From Isoetes taiwanensis (Eukaryota > Streptophyta > Lycopodiopsida > Isoetales > Isoetaceae), in the NCBI GenBank assembly GCA_021234155.1, contig JAJEKV010000084.1, positions 372,001 to 436,000 on the forward strand: a DNA stretch of 64,000 nucleotides, in the 5' to 3' direction. Shown piece after piece: positions 21,960 through 33,189 of this stretch. Position 1 is the first letter of the stretch, and every line of letters begins with the position of its first letter. Under the pieces are notes generated by a model. The model was given only the letters and a program-made list of their open reading frames with translations, was not told where the DNA came from and did not search any database. Position numbers and translations under genes: made by a program.

Positions 21960-21967
21960 TATAAAAG
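21960..21967 (+). promoter_or_regulatory. TATA-like box ahead of the extra frames
   Basis: TATAAAAG followed by GGGGGCTCC lies about 60 bases upstream of the first extra open frame and about 680 bases past the histone fold. It resembles a core plant promoter. An internal promoter would allow the extra frames to be expressed separately from the genomic RNA. The match may be accidental. Confidence 0.35.
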
Positions 21968-22018
21968 GGGGCTCCATTTGTCATTTTTCCTCCACCAGAA
22001 CAGCTCTTAGCATCCTAG

Positions 22019-22696
22019 GTGATTTTTCAGTCTCCCATTGATCTTTGCAAACCATTTTCTACATCCATCTCTGCTTCATGGCGCCTTCTAACTTCGTTAG
22101 AGTATGATGCTGCCAATCATATCCGTGATCTTCCTGCTGACCAAGCTTTCCATGTCTTCGACCATCTCTTTGATCTGCATGCAACATTAACCAGAACTCC
22201 CTTCTACACTGATATCATATGCCAGTATGACCAGCAGATCCTACCCTGGGAAGTTAGCTTGCCATCTAGGGGAGGGAAATGGGTATCCCTAGATTCGCTT
22301 ACCCAAGCCATAGGGGGAGGATCCCAGGGCAAGAGTAGGCTGTGGGATAGGACCAGAAATATGCCCGATTACATGACCTACAAGCATAATAGGCATAGAT
22401 ACCTCTTAGCCCAGGCAGCCCTCGCCTTATTCATGCAATATAAATCAATCAACAAACCCGGAGAGCATTCAATTCAGCCTCTAGACTTAGCACCTCTCGA
22501 CACCCAAAGGGAGCAGATCAGCATCCATGAGATCGAGTCTTCAGAGTACGAGTATTATGGCCCGACCTCAGGAACACCGATGCTGCAGATTGAGCAAGAT
22601 TACAAGCAAGAAGGAGAGGAGAACCCAAGTTGGGAGAGGAGAGAGGCAAGGAGGATGGAGAGGCAAATAGCTAGGCAAGAAGGCACATTAAGGTGA
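22019..22696 (+). CDS. extra retrotransposon frame A, unrecognised
   Basis: An open frame of about 226 codons lying between the histone-like cassette and gag. It has coding character (SLEYDAANHIRDLPADQAFH, then FDHLFDLHATLTRTPFYTDI), a mid-region with DRTRNMPDYMTYKHNRHRYL, and a C-terminus rich in Glu and Arg that looks coiled-coil. The natural start is not evident. No retroviral domain is recognisable. It may be an additional element-specific protein; its function is unknown. Confidence 0.5.
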   Translation: MIFQSPIDLCKPFSTSISASWRLLTSLEYDAANHIRDLPADQAFHVFDHLFDLHATLTRTPFYTDIICQYDQQILPWEVSLPSRGGKWVSLDSLTQAIGGGSQGKSRLWDRTRNMPDYMTYKHNRHRYLLAQAALALFMQYKSINKPGEHSIQPLDLAPLDTQREQISIHEIESSEYEYYGPTSGTPMLQIEQDYKQEGEENPSWERREARRMERQIARQEGTLR

Positions 22697-22745
22697 GATT
22701 TTGAACCGCCAATTGGCATCACGGCCCTGACTCCAGTGATCATCG

Positions 22746-23576
22746 ATGGCGAGGAATACATATTGGCCAACGACATCCTCAACCTTCCTTACTGCCAAGA
22801 AGATCGATGAGCTCTTAAGCTTAATCGCAAAAGAGCAGGGCAGCGACTTCATCGACTACTCCCACCAGGAAATTCCAAGGGAGTTAGCAGAGCGGCACTC
22901 CTACGCCGGGGAGACAATGTCGGATATACAGGCCTATCAGCAGATAAGGCAGATCTATCAACAACAGGAACCCATCATCCCAGAGGAAGAGTTCCAGGAG
23001 ATACAAAGCAGACTGTACAAGCCAGGAAGAGGCCCAAGCACCAGCCGACCAGTGCGTTCCAGGAGCATGCGCGAAGCTTCCAGCAGCATCAACTTGGAGA
23101 ACGCAACAACAATGTGGAGAGATCACGAAGACCTTGTCGCATTAGATGTCTTCGGCGAAGCAGCTCAGAGAAAAGGTACGGGAACCGGGGGCACAGTGAA
23201 GGGCAAGGCACTCAGGTACTATCTCCCTGCCCTTAGTCAAGGGCAGATGATAGTCTTCCATAAGGAGTTCAGCCCAAGGGGGGAAGAGTCCGTAGCGCTC
23301 CTTATAGCACTCTTAGGCTTCGGGCAGCATGCCAAAATAGATTACGTAGTAGATCATGTTATCCTCTTTAAGAGATCCGTAGCTCTTCATGGTCTCGACT
23401 TCGCCAGGGGCCACCTTAGGGATGCGACATTATCAGTAGTGGCGGCGACGGCACCCGAACTCCCCGCACCTCAGATGGCCAGAGCACTTGAAGGGGGATC
23501 GGCCGGAAAGATCTTGCAGAACGTCGCGGCAAAGGCCTACGACTCAAGAACGTCAAGAACTTCTTCAAGTCCATGA
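22746..23576 (+). CDS. extra retrotransposon frame B, unrecognised
   Basis: A 276-codon frame beginning with ATG (MARNTYWPTTSSTFLTAKK). The N-terminal part is Glu/Gln-rich and helical (QAYQQIRQIYQQQEPIIPEE). A Ser/Arg linker follows (PSTSRPVRSRSMREASSS). The C-terminal part is a compact mixed region (KGKALRYYLPALSQGQMIVF ... LLGFGQHAKIDYVVDHVILF). It does not resemble gag, pol, envelope or the RNase H-type extra domain of Tat elements. Together with frame A it forms an uncharacterised insert of about 1.6 kb between histone cassette and gag. Confidence 0.5.
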   Translation: MARNTYWPTTSSTFLTAKKIDELLSLIAKEQGSDFIDYSHQEIPRELAERHSYAGETMSDIQAYQQIRQIYQQQEPIIPEEEFQEIQSRLYKPGRGPSTSRPVRSRSMREASSSINLENATTMWRDHEDLVALDVFGEAAQRKGTGTGGTVKGKALRYYLPALSQGQMIVFHKEFSPRGEESVALLIALLGFGQHAKIDYVVDHVILFKRSVALHGLDFARGHLRDATLSVVAATAPELPAPQMARALEGGSAGKILQNVAAKAYDSRTSRTSSSP

Positions 23577-24006
23577 GGGGGCATCGATGATGGAAAAATT
23601 TGCCTTGTTGTCATTTAAATTGTATTGAATATTTTCTTTTAGATATTATCATGTATCCCATGAAATATATTTCTAAATATTAATGACTTATTATGATCTT
23701 GACTTGTAAGTGGAATTTTCACATGATTTCTTTTGTACCTAACAATAATTTAATTATAGGTATGATTGATGTGTAACCTAAATAACAAGCATTGATGATC
23801 AATCCTTGCAGCCAGGAACACAAGCTCAGGTTCCCAAGGCCAGGGCCGACATCATCAATGGGTACCTAGAAACCTATTTGGACGTGAACAAGAAGACAAC
23901 AACGAGGAAATGACGGTGGAATCAATCAATGCAAGGCTCACCTAGATGAGGAACCAGATGCACCAACTGATTCACTGGGCCACGCCATTGATGAAGGCCC
24001 AAGAAT
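23577..24006 (+). other. AT-rich spacer before gag
   Basis: Non-coding AT-rich sequence followed by the degraded beginning of the gag region. Nothing else seen. Confidence 0.5.
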
Positions 24007-24882
24007 ATGCACCTGCACCACCACCTCCTCCACCATTACCTCAGCAAGGCATTGAGGAGGGACCACAACCAGAAGGGCAAGACAACCAAGGAAATGTCAG
24101 GGACAGAAAGAGGAAAAGGAGAACCTGAAGGACCCCAACACCATCCAGCTCCAATTCATCAGACACTTTTGACAGCCAAGACAGTTCTAGCTCAGACAGT
24201 GAGTCCGATAGATCACAGCAGGGCAAAGAAGACGGATGACTATCAGAAGAAAGTTGACAGCGCTATGAGCAATGTATGGAAGACTAGGAAGTTGGGACAA
24301 TTCTCAGGGAAAGACAGGTCAGGTATGGAGGCAGAAGCTTGGCTTGATGAAATGGAAGAGTTTGGGAATTCTTATGGCATGAAGGACAAAGATATAGGGA
24401 AGGTTGCTACAGCCAACTTAATAGGAGCAGCTAGAATTTGGTGGAAAGGGTATGCGAAGTCCAATAAGCTGAAAAGGAACAGTTGCAGATTCAAGACCTT
24501 CAGCAAGGCCTTTCGCAAACATTATGTGCCAAGATCACACACTAGCATGCAGATCCAGCAGTTCTACAGATTGAACCAGGGTACCTTATCAGTAGCAAAG
24601 TACACAGAGGAATTCATGCGACTCAGGCTCCATGTTCCCGGAGTTTCTGAAAGGCAAGCGGTTGAAACCTACATTGAAGGATTGAACAGCAACATCAAAA
24701 GGCTAGTTCGAGCAATCAACCCAAAGTCAGTGGCAGAAGCCGAGGATAAAGCCATAAGCTTGGAAGAAGCTCCAGCAACTCCAGGTGAGAAACAGTCGGC
24801 CTTCAAGGGGAAATCAACAGGGCAATATCAAGGGCAGTACCAGAGTAAGCAATCAGCACCTACGCCATCAGGAGGCCAGTAG
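24007..24882 (+). CDS. gag (retrotransposon capsid region)
   Basis: This frame contains the Retrotrans_gag domain: QFSGKDRSGMEAEAWLDEME, ATANLIGAARIWWKGYAKSN, FSKAFRKHYVPRSHTSMQIQ, then YTEEFMRLRLHVPGVSERQA and YIEGLNSNIKRLVRAINPKS. In the family this protein forms the virus-like particle that packages the RNA. The tail is Gln/Lys-rich before the zinc knuckle. Part of a broken element. Confidence 0.88.
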   Translation: MHLHHHLLHHYLSKALRRDHNQKGKTTKEMSGTERGKGEPEGPQHHPAPIHQTLLTAKTVLAQTVSPIDHSRAKKTDDYQKKVDSAMSNVWKTRKLGQFSGKDRSGMEAEAWLDEMEEFGNSYGMKDKDIGKVATANLIGAARIWWKGYAKSNKLKRNSCRFKTFSKAFRKHYVPRSHTSMQIQQFYRLNQGTLSVAKYTEEFMRLRLHVPGVSERQAVETYIEGLNSNIKRLVRAINPKSVAEAEDKAISLEEAPATPGEKQSAFKGKSTGQYQGQYQSKQSAPTPSGGQ

Positions 24883-25011
24883 CAAGGAAGAGCTCAGGGT
24901 AAGACCTTTGGGGACCGTAAGCCGCATAATGCATCAGGGGGCAGTGCGCTAAAGCGTCTTTTAGACAGTTTGCCGAAAGAGAAGAGACAGGAGTGTATCG
25001 AGAAGAAGCTA

Positions 25012-25053
25012 TGTTTTAGGTGCTTCCAGCCAGGGCACCGAACACATGATTGT
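25012..25053 (+). CDS. gag zinc knuckle (CCHC)
   Basis: CFRCFQPGHRTHDC matches C-x2-C-x4-H-x4-C exactly, the nucleocapsid-type zinc knuckle that binds RNA. It lies between gag and protease, as expected. Confidence 0.9.
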
Positions 25054-25224
25054 CCATTCGTCATGTAGGCAGCTTTGGCAGAGCTTGGGGATTGAGATTC
25101 ACCGACAGAAGCAGACGAAGACGACAACCAGCAGGACGGCCAGGACTTCATAGAGGGTGAGTGCCATATATGTGCAAACATTGAGTCAGATGATATTGAA
25201 AATCAGTCCACAATCATTGCGGCT

Positions 25225-25640
25225 GAGGGGATCATAGATAGCAGTCCATATCTAGTGTTGATAGATATAGGCAGCTCTCACAACTTTGCCTCTCCTAGGC
25301 TGGCTGCCCTAATGAAGAATAAAGTCTTGAAATCTAAGCCAAGGCCAGTTAGCATGGCAAACGGTGCCATTCGGCACACTAAGGGGAGGAGGATCACATT
25401 CGACATAGACCTTAGTGGAAGTAAGTGGCCGATGGGAGCAGAGGTCATGGAGATTGGAAGGTATGACCTTATAGTAGGAATGGAGTTCCTAAAGCCAGCG
25501 AAAGCCATGATCGACTGCGACCGTAATGAGATCGCCATGACAGCACCAGACGGCACCAAATTCATAGTGAAAGGTAAGAAGGCAGCTTCTCCCATGCAGT
25601 GTATTTCTTTGAAGCAGCTAAGGAAAAGTATAGAAAGAAA
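25225..25640 (+). CDS. retroviral-type aspartic protease region
   Basis: The active-site segment [16 protein letters not shown] is followed by [20 protein letters not shown] and then [19 protein letters not shown] (the I-x-G-M/L-x-F/W-L flap-distal motif). This is the typical order of Ty3/gypsy protease. It cuts the polyprotein in the family. Part of a broken element. Confidence 0.85.
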
Positions 25641-25769
25641 TAAGGTGGATTATATCCTGAGGTTAGAAGCAATTGACCCAGTTAAAGAGAAGGGAAGTGA
25701 CCTAGGTGGGAATCAGTTGCCCAAGCCAGTAGCAAGGCTCATTTCAGAATTCAATGATGTATTCCCGGA

Positions 25770-26480
25770 TGAAATCCGGCAGTTACCACCTTATAGGGGT
25801 GTGGAGTGTGAGATCACACTAGCTCCAGATGCTAAGCCTGCCAGCAAGGCGCCTTATAGGATGAGCACCCCGGAGTTGATTGAGCTCAAGAAACAGCTAC
25901 AGGAATTGCTTGACCTTGGATTTATTAGGGCAAGTGTGTCTCCCTTTGGAGCACCCATACTCTTCGTGAAGAAGAAGGACGGGAGTTTAAGAATGTGCAT
26001 AGATTATCGCCAGCTCAACAAGCAGACAATAAAGAATAAGTATGCTTTGCCAAGGGCAGATGATTTGATGGACCAGCTCCAAGGAGCTCTCTAAGATTGA
26101 CTTAAGGTCAGGCTACCATCAAATAAGGATTAAGGAGGAAGATATCCATAAGATCGCCTTTAGAACGCGGTATGGGCAATTTGAGTTTACAGTAATGCCC
26201 TTTGGCTTATCGAATGCGCCGGCAACTTTCATGCGTCTCATGAATGACGTCTTCAGGGAGTTCCTAGATGAGTTTGTCATTGTTTTCTTCGACGACATTC
26301 TAGTCTACAGCAAGTCCATTGAAGATCATTGTCAGCATTTGAGAAGAGTGTTGGAAAAGTTGAGACGGCATCGCTTGTATGGAAAGCTCTCCAAATGCCA
26401 CTTTGCTACCGAAAGAGTGGAGTACTTGGGCCATGTGATATCAGCGGAAGGGATCTCCACCGACCCCGCAAAGATTGAAG
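25770..26480 (+). CDS. reverse transcriptase
   Basis: Recognisable in order: [74 protein letters not shown], the catalytic [10 protein letters not shown] at about 26285-26315, and [18 protein letters not shown]. These are the usual Ty3/gypsy RT blocks. Part of a broken element. Confidence 0.92.
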
Positions 26481-26639
26481 CAGTAGTTGATTGGCCAGCT
26501 CCAAAGAATGTGGCGGAAGTGAGAAGCGTTCTAGGTTTGGCAGGATATTATAGGAAGTTCGTGAAGGACTTCGCTAAGTGGGCGTCCCCTTTGACGGACC
26601 TCACTAAGAGTATTAAGGTGAAAGATTGGAGAACACATT

Positions 26640-27045
26640 GGCTAGAAAATGTGCAAGCTTCATTTGAAAAGCTTAAGGAAGCCTTCACAACAGCACCAGT
26701 GCTAGTTCTGCCGGATGCAGACAAGGACAAGATAATAGCAACATATGCAAGTAAGATAGCAACAGGTGGAGTCCTTATGCAAGAAGGAAGAGTAGTAGCC
26801 TATGATTCCAAGAAGTTGAACGACACCGAGAGTCTTCGTATTTGGAGGCATTATTTGCTTGGAAGGAAATGTTAGTTAGATACTGATCACCAGAGCCTCC
26901 AATACATCTTTACCCAACCACTCCTCAATCTAAGGCAAAGGAGGTGGATGGAATTCCTAGAAGAGTATGATTTTGAGATTGCTTATAAGCCAGGTAAGTT
27001 GAATGTGGTTGCTGATGCTCTTTCTAGAAGACCCCTTGAGACGAG
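26640..27045 (+). CDS. RNase H region
   Basis: Contains [31 protein letters not shown] and, further on, [20 protein letters not shown] with RRP. These correspond to the start and the end of the Ty3/gypsy RNase H domain, which removes the RNA template after reverse transcription. Part of a broken element. Confidence 0.85.
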
Positions 27046-27229
27046 AACACATTGTAATGCTATATCAACTCTTTCGAGTGGGTATGGCAAGAAAATTGAG
27101 GAGACATTACCATCTGATGGTGATTTCAAGGAGGTATGGGCAAGCCTCTCTAAGGAGGCTAGAACAGATAAGGAACGAGAAGCCTTCAAACATTATAGGA
27201 AGGAAGGCAACTTGTTGTACCATAAGCAT

Positions 27230-28290
27230 AAGTTGTGTGTGCCCGAATCATCAGGCGTAAGGAAGTTAATTCTTCACGACACACACAACAGCCTGTGTTT
27301 TATGAAGACCTACTTCAAGATTCGAAGTAGCTATTTCTGGCCAGGAATGAAGAAGCAGATAGCCAGATATATTCGGGAGTGACAGTTGTGTCAGCAGACC
27401 AAAGCGGAGCAGCTTCGAATTCCAGGTGCCTTAGAGCCATTGGGAGTGCCAAATGCTAAGTGGGAAGTGGTAAGCATGGATTTTATCACAGGACTTCCTA
27501 GAACTCTACGAGGCAAAGATGCATTAATGGTTGTCGTAGACAAATTATCTAAGATGGCACACTTTGTGCCTTGCAAAACTACGGACACAACATTAGATAC
27601 TGCCAAGCTATTTGTAAAGGAGATTTTTAGACTCCATGGCATGCCTCGGGAGATAATTTCAGACAGGGATTCCAAGTTTATGAGTGCTTTTTGGCAGGAC
27701 CTCTTTAGCACCATTCAGACGAAGCTCTCCATGAGCACGGCTTATCATCCGCAGACAGATGGTCAGACGGAGCGCACGAATCGAATCATTGAAGATATGC
27801 TTAGAAGTTATGTGTGGAATAAGCAATCCAAGTGAGATGAGTACATCCACTTGGTAGAATTTGCCTACAATAGTGCCAAGCAGGAGTCATCTCAGATGTC
27901 TCCTTTCATGGTAAATTACGGGTACCAGTGCCTAACCCCGGATACTTGGCACATTCCTGTGTCAAAGGTTGAAGTATCCCAACAGATGCTAGGAGATATG
28001 CAACAGCTGGTGGAAGAAGTAAGGGGGTACCTTCTAGCAGCAAGAAGTCGGCAGAAGAGTGTAGCCGACAGGCACCGGACCGTAAGAGAGTTCAAGGTAG
28101 GCGATAGCGTGTGGTTAAAGATCAAGGTAAAGCAAGCTAAGCTTCGGATTGGGAGTTGTAAGAAGCTCGCCCCTAGGTGGGCCGGTCCGTTCAAGATCTT
28201 GGAGAAGGTGGGCTCTCAGGCCTACAAGTTGGATCTCCCGGCACACCTTAAGGTCCACAAAGTCTTCCATGTAAGTTTATTTAAAAGGCA
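27230..28290 (+). CDS. integrase
   Basis: The N-terminal zinc-binding region spans KLILHDTHNSLC to QLCQQTK. The DDE core shows its first Asp in WEVVSMDFITGLP, the second in IISDRDSKFM and the Glu in YHPQTDGQTERTNRI. The C-terminal part has KVGDSVWLKIK and LAPRWAGPFKILEKVGSQAY, the GPY/F module. Integrase joins the DNA copy to the chromosome. Part of a broken element. Confidence 0.92.
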
Positions 28291-28354
28291 CAATCCTAAC
28301 CCTGATGAGGTTTTGGATACTCCAACTTTGTTGGAAATGACGGAGGAGCAAGTT

Positions 28355-28504
28355 GAAGTTGTGCCTGAGTTACTTCTTGATAAGTCATTCAAGAAGACTA
28401 GGAGGTCTCAGTTCCTCCAGTATTTGGTCAAGTGGAAGCACTTGCCCGTAGAAGACGCGATATGGGTATTGAAGCAGGATTTGGAGAAGCAATACCCAGA
28501 GTTT
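28355..28504 (+). CDS. integrase C-terminal chromodomain
   Basis: EVVPELLLDKSFKKTRRSQF is followed by LQYLVKWKHLPVEDAIWVLK, with the Y-L-V-K-W-K and E-x-x-W-V positions of a chromodomain. This module defines chromoviruses and in studied members reads methylated H3 tails, directing integration to heterochromatin. It follows the GPY/F module directly, and the frame ends at about 28566. Confidence 0.85.
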
Positions 28505-28566
28505 ATGAAGGAGTTTGATGGGCGAGTCGTCTCCGACTTGGTCGACCCCGACTTGCCAGGAGGTTA

Positions 28567-29175
28567 GCTTAGTATGTTTCTTAGTTAGCCTCTAGCTCTG
28601 GCAGATGTATTCTAGCTAGTGGAATACATATGCCAGAATCCTTAGAACATGTAGGCGATGATGAGATAAGCCTTTAAGGCATTCTCTAGGCCAACATGCA
28701 CCAAGAGATGCGCATGACCAATAGGGTCATGCAGAGAGGAAGTGAGGCATAGTGCGCGTTGATGGAACATCGGTCGGATGCTCCCTATGCCACGATGCGG
28801 GGCTCGCACACCTGGCCATAGGGGGGTCATGGTGAAGGTCAAAGTGATCATGCGCGATGATGGGATCGTGAGACATTCCCTAGCTTAAAACCCTTGGGGC
28901 ATGATGCACTAGGGGTACTCGGCACCGGGTAACCGAGTACAAGGTAGCACTTGATCATGGGCGATGATGGGATCATCTTAAATGGTCCTTAAGCTCAAAT
29001 TCGAAAGGGCCATGATCGAGTGCAAGGTATTAGGTAAAGGCGGTGGTCCCCTAAAACCACAAATTTATTAACCAAACTAACGTGATGTGTTACTCGTGCA
29101 GGCAAGTGAGAAGCAAGCATCGGGGAGGGGCGCATCACAAGAAGATGGGGGAACCATGATTTAGATTTAGATTAT
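28567..29175 (+). other. retrotransposon 3' untranslated region, left of nested insertion
   Basis: No frame. It contains imperfect repeats of a gcgatgatgggatc word (near 28853 and 28960) and gatcatg/catgatc words in both orientations. The region resumes at 38908 after the nested CACTA-like element. Confidence 0.6.
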
Positions 29176-30320
29176 CACACTGACCCCGATTTTTGGTCCA
29201 CAGTTGTTTTTTAGTTGTACGGAAGTGTTGTTTTATGCCAAAAACAACACCAAAATGGCCCCAAAAGTCCACGTGGCCTGTTTATCCGGATTTGCACAAA
29301 GAGACAGTGGTTTTTTTGTAAAATTTCCTACGGTGGTTTTTTGGCAGAAAATTTCACGCGTAGAAAAAGTTGACATAGTTTTTGTGATTTGTTTGTCAAC
29401 GTGTATTTTTTTAGTGGAACCATGCATTGTTTATCTTCATAATTACATGCGTAGGTCTCGATAATACCACATGTGAAAAGCTAAATTACAACATTAGTAC
29501 AATGTTAGTTTCAATACTAGTACATGTGGAAAACTGAAAAAAGACAGTTCTTTTTTCCCTTTTCAATGTGTGTTATTTTTTTTCTTCTCTACTTGTAGTT
29601 TTTGTTGATATTGTTTTCCAAAAAAAGGATACATAATATTCAAGAAACCCACATGTATTATTGTAAAATAGTTGTTGTTTTTAAAATATTTCCACCTTTC
29701 TATGTGTTGATATGTTTTCCTCCAACATGTAGTTCTAAAGGGTGCTATTGTTTTTTATGCTACTAACTATTGTTTTCTTAAAATAAGGACATGTAAAAAA
29801 ACATTATTATAACACGTAGAAAAAGAGTGGTGTTGTTTCTAATGTGTCTTTTAACCAATGAAGTTTTAACACGTGGCATACTTTTAACCAATGAATTTTT
29901 AACACGTGGCATACTAATATGCATTTTTAACTAATAAAATGTTGCCACGTGGCATGCTTTTAAATAAACAAACCATTAATATAACACTCAAAAACAAGGT
30001 GTTGTTTTGTAGCATTGAAGGCATTACATATTTTAACAAAAATCCAAAGACTCTTTTATGTATTATTCTATTCTACTTCTAACTTAAACCACTTCCTCAT
30101 CTGCTATTAAAAATTTAAATTTACATTTATAATAGCTCATTGTTAAGTTATTGAAATAAAGAGTAAGCAAAAACAAGGCTGTTTATGAATCTAGGTTTCA
30201 CCATTGAATAAAAATACAAAAAGACAAGTTGTTTTATTAATCAAGTTTGAGAAACAGTAACAAATAAATTAAATTAAATGAGATCATAACGATCCTCCAA
30301 AGCTTGTTTCCTTGTTCATG
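29176..30320. repeat. left subterminal region of the nested CACTA-like element
   Basis: AT-rich, with repeated words aacacgtggcata, ttaaccaatgaa and tgttgtttt. It matches 54856-55620 closely over most of its length, so it marks the same transposon family. No gene. Confidence 0.75.
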
Positions 30321-30329
30321 CTATCTGTT

Positions 30330-31460
30330 TTCAGAGTTTAACCTTGTCTACAAAATGAAAAGGAAGCTTCAATAAAAATTAAAGGATCAACATTTGCATT
30401 GAAAGATCCATGTCCCAAATGGAGAGGAAGCCCGACTTGTTGTGGGGGTTTTGTACCAAAACACGTGCTTGTGGCACGGAAGCTATATCGATGGACATGT
30501 CCGGGTTCACAAATCAATCCTCCAGAAAAACTTTCTTTGATTCTCAGAGGGCCCCGTATGCACAACAAACAACATCAAATTACTTTCATTGAATTTCCTG
30601 AATTAACAACAAATTTTAAGGAAAACCTCGAACTTACCTTTTGCTTTTTAGTATTCTTCAAAATGAAGGTCAGCCATCTCAGGTGGACTTGTGGAGCACA
30701 TTATTGATGCAAACAGGCGCCTCATCCAAAGAATATCGAAAAGATATCTCGTTATTCACCATCAATGTAGATGTAGATATCTCCGATTCACCATCACGAA
30801 GCAAAGATTTGTTTCACGTACCAAAAGGCTTTTATCAACTTCCTCAAGTGCCTCGCAAGAAACACAAAGAAGAAAAGAACCGCATATACATATAATGTAT
30901 TTAAATACTATTACCAAGCTCCCAAAGAAACACAATCCATGAATACCTTCTCTAGAAGACGAAACATCACCACGCTTTTTGTCATCAAAAGCGCCATGAG
31001 GGCATCTCTGGGTCTGCTTTTACAAGCTCTGCAGTGTTTTAGGCCTAAATTGTTTAAAGAAGTAGAACGACATCCCCGCCAAATGTTACCAAGATTCGGG
31101 TAGATGCTAAGGGATTTCAAACCGCGGATCGCTCCCAAAAATCCCCTGGGCTATTAGCCCATAGCCTGAAGCGGGGGAAGCGAGAGGCCATGGGAGCAGA
31201 GGTCGGGCATGCATGGAAGGAGCGCGATAGCCTGAGTGCCATAGCTGAAGTGGAAGCAGACGCCGCGGCGCCATAGCCGGAGCGCCATAGCAGAGCCGCC
31301 AAGGCAGAATGGTCGGCCACTCGGCCATAGTTGAGCAGAGTAGTCAAAATGTCAATTCAAAGGCGGGAAACACAGGCCAATAGGAGGAGAGGACCTGGAT
31401 CGAAATCCAGGCCGTTCATCTTGGCCCATCCGGGTCGTTGATAAGATGCATTTTATAAAA
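30330..31460 (-). pseudogene. captured gene-fragment cassette (unrecognised)
   Basis: The composition changes sharply to a GC-richer stretch. On the minus strand a frame starting at 31347 reads MTTLLNYGRVADHSALAALL and continues Ala-, Ser- and Arg-rich without acids, like an organelle transit peptide. A second frame follows down to 30911. Upstream of its start (to about 31460) lies gctgattttc-type promoter-looking sequence with ggatcgaaatcc, which is also present at the matching place in the second CACTA copy (57385). I infer 5' ends of host genes captured by this transposon family. The donor gene is not recognised. Confidence 0.35.
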
Positions 31461-33185
31461 ATATAATATAGTTGTGGCTTTTTTCCCACAAATCCAATGT
31501 ACTAGGGAAAGTTTCAATTCTAGAAAATCCACCAAATAATTTCCCGGGCGGCGCCGCTCCAAGAAGATTGGTGAACCTAAGCGGCAAAGCCGCTAAAGAC
31601 TGAGGGAATATTCCTAATATTCTCGAGACATGGAACTTTCCCTTACGCTATATACACTTGCTGAAATTACAAAACGTAAGGGGCAGGAGCTGCTATGGCT
31701 ATGGATATGGCTCGCCGGTTCTTTTTTTCAAAGAAGGAGGCGATGCAAGAGCTCTGGGGAGCCATGCCTTCTCATACTTTCCGTAAAATAGGGCAAAATG
31801 AAAAATAATCGCCCCTTTGTCATCCCAATCCATACCTACACATATTTAGAAAATAGAGTTGGGCTATGGCAGGGGTAGTACTTCCCTATTCTGGCTATAG
31901 GATGAATCAAGCCTCTGTGTAAGATATTATGTCGCCAATAATATCTTATATTTAATTTGCCCAATAAAATTTAACACCGCCTCTAGATCTAAAGCAATTC
32001 ATGTCAATCCAATAAGTTCTTCAAATTCACACATTAAATATTTAGTGAGTTAGCAATGTAGAATACAACTTCATTGTCAAATAGCAATATCATAATAACC
32101 AATGAACTTTAGACCTTAGCAACCAAAACCTTTTAAGAATGAAACTCGAAAAATGAAGAACTCGAACGAGCAAAACTGAATACCCTCTCTATACATCTTA
32201 GGGTTGAAATAAGATCAGTTCCGGCCCTGTTGCCGGACCGATCTCCCTGCTCCTGGTTTGTCAAGGTCTAATAAGATCGACAAATTTGAACACGAAAAAT
32301 GGCTCCAAGTTCTTGGGCCGACTTCCATATATTTCTGAATTTCTATAAATGAATGTTTCGATGGTTTATTTACAATGTAACCATCTTATTGTCAATATTT
32401 ACAACCATTGCATTTCCAATGGTTCTTCAATAATATAAACCTGTCTTTTAAAGATCCATATTTACAACCATATGGATATGACTCCTTTCTCATGTAAACA
32501 AGTGTTCACTGCACCACACAGTCAACTTAACTCATGCCAATTTTCACCATCACAAGTTGTTCATGTAATTTCTTTTGTCACCAAAGACAAAGAATGGATT
32601 CAACTCAATCCCTTTGAAACGCCTAGGCGATCTTCATGTTTTTAACACCTTGATCACAACATTTTATCTCCAACATTTTTATAAGATTATGATATGAACC
32701 AAATTCTAACACTCGCTCAGCGGGCCCAATAATCTTGCCTTTGCAAGCAAAAAAAAGAAATTGACAAAGGGGAAAGACAGGGGACTACTCGCTTTCTTTC
32801 CAAGCGATGGTTTGAAGTGGGCATCCGAATGCGGGGCTCAAAGAATCGCGAACTGCATTAAGCTTATCGCTTATTTGCTATAGATAGCGAGGGCATATTA
32901 TTCGCTATAAAATGTACATAAATATACAGTAATTTTAAGCAAGTGTATCACATAGTTGTTTCACACAAACATTCCCCTAAATTGAACATGGAACATGTAT
33001 TACTATTGGGAGGAGGAGAGCATTCTTAACTTCCACTCGAGACTACTCGACGGTTCTGTGTATAGCAGTGCAGGACATTGAATACTTTCTATAACAAGGC
33101 CTCTTGAAAGTTCTCTGAATAAATATTATGGAGGATGAACATATGGTGGGTTGTTTAAGAGAAGATTTGCAACCTAAGTATTTGC
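31461..33185. other. AT-rich transposon interior, no gene seen
   Basis: No convincing frames. A short GC-rich palindromic patch (gcggcaaagccgc) lies at about 31598. Confidence 0.4.
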
Positions 33186-33189
33186 AAAG

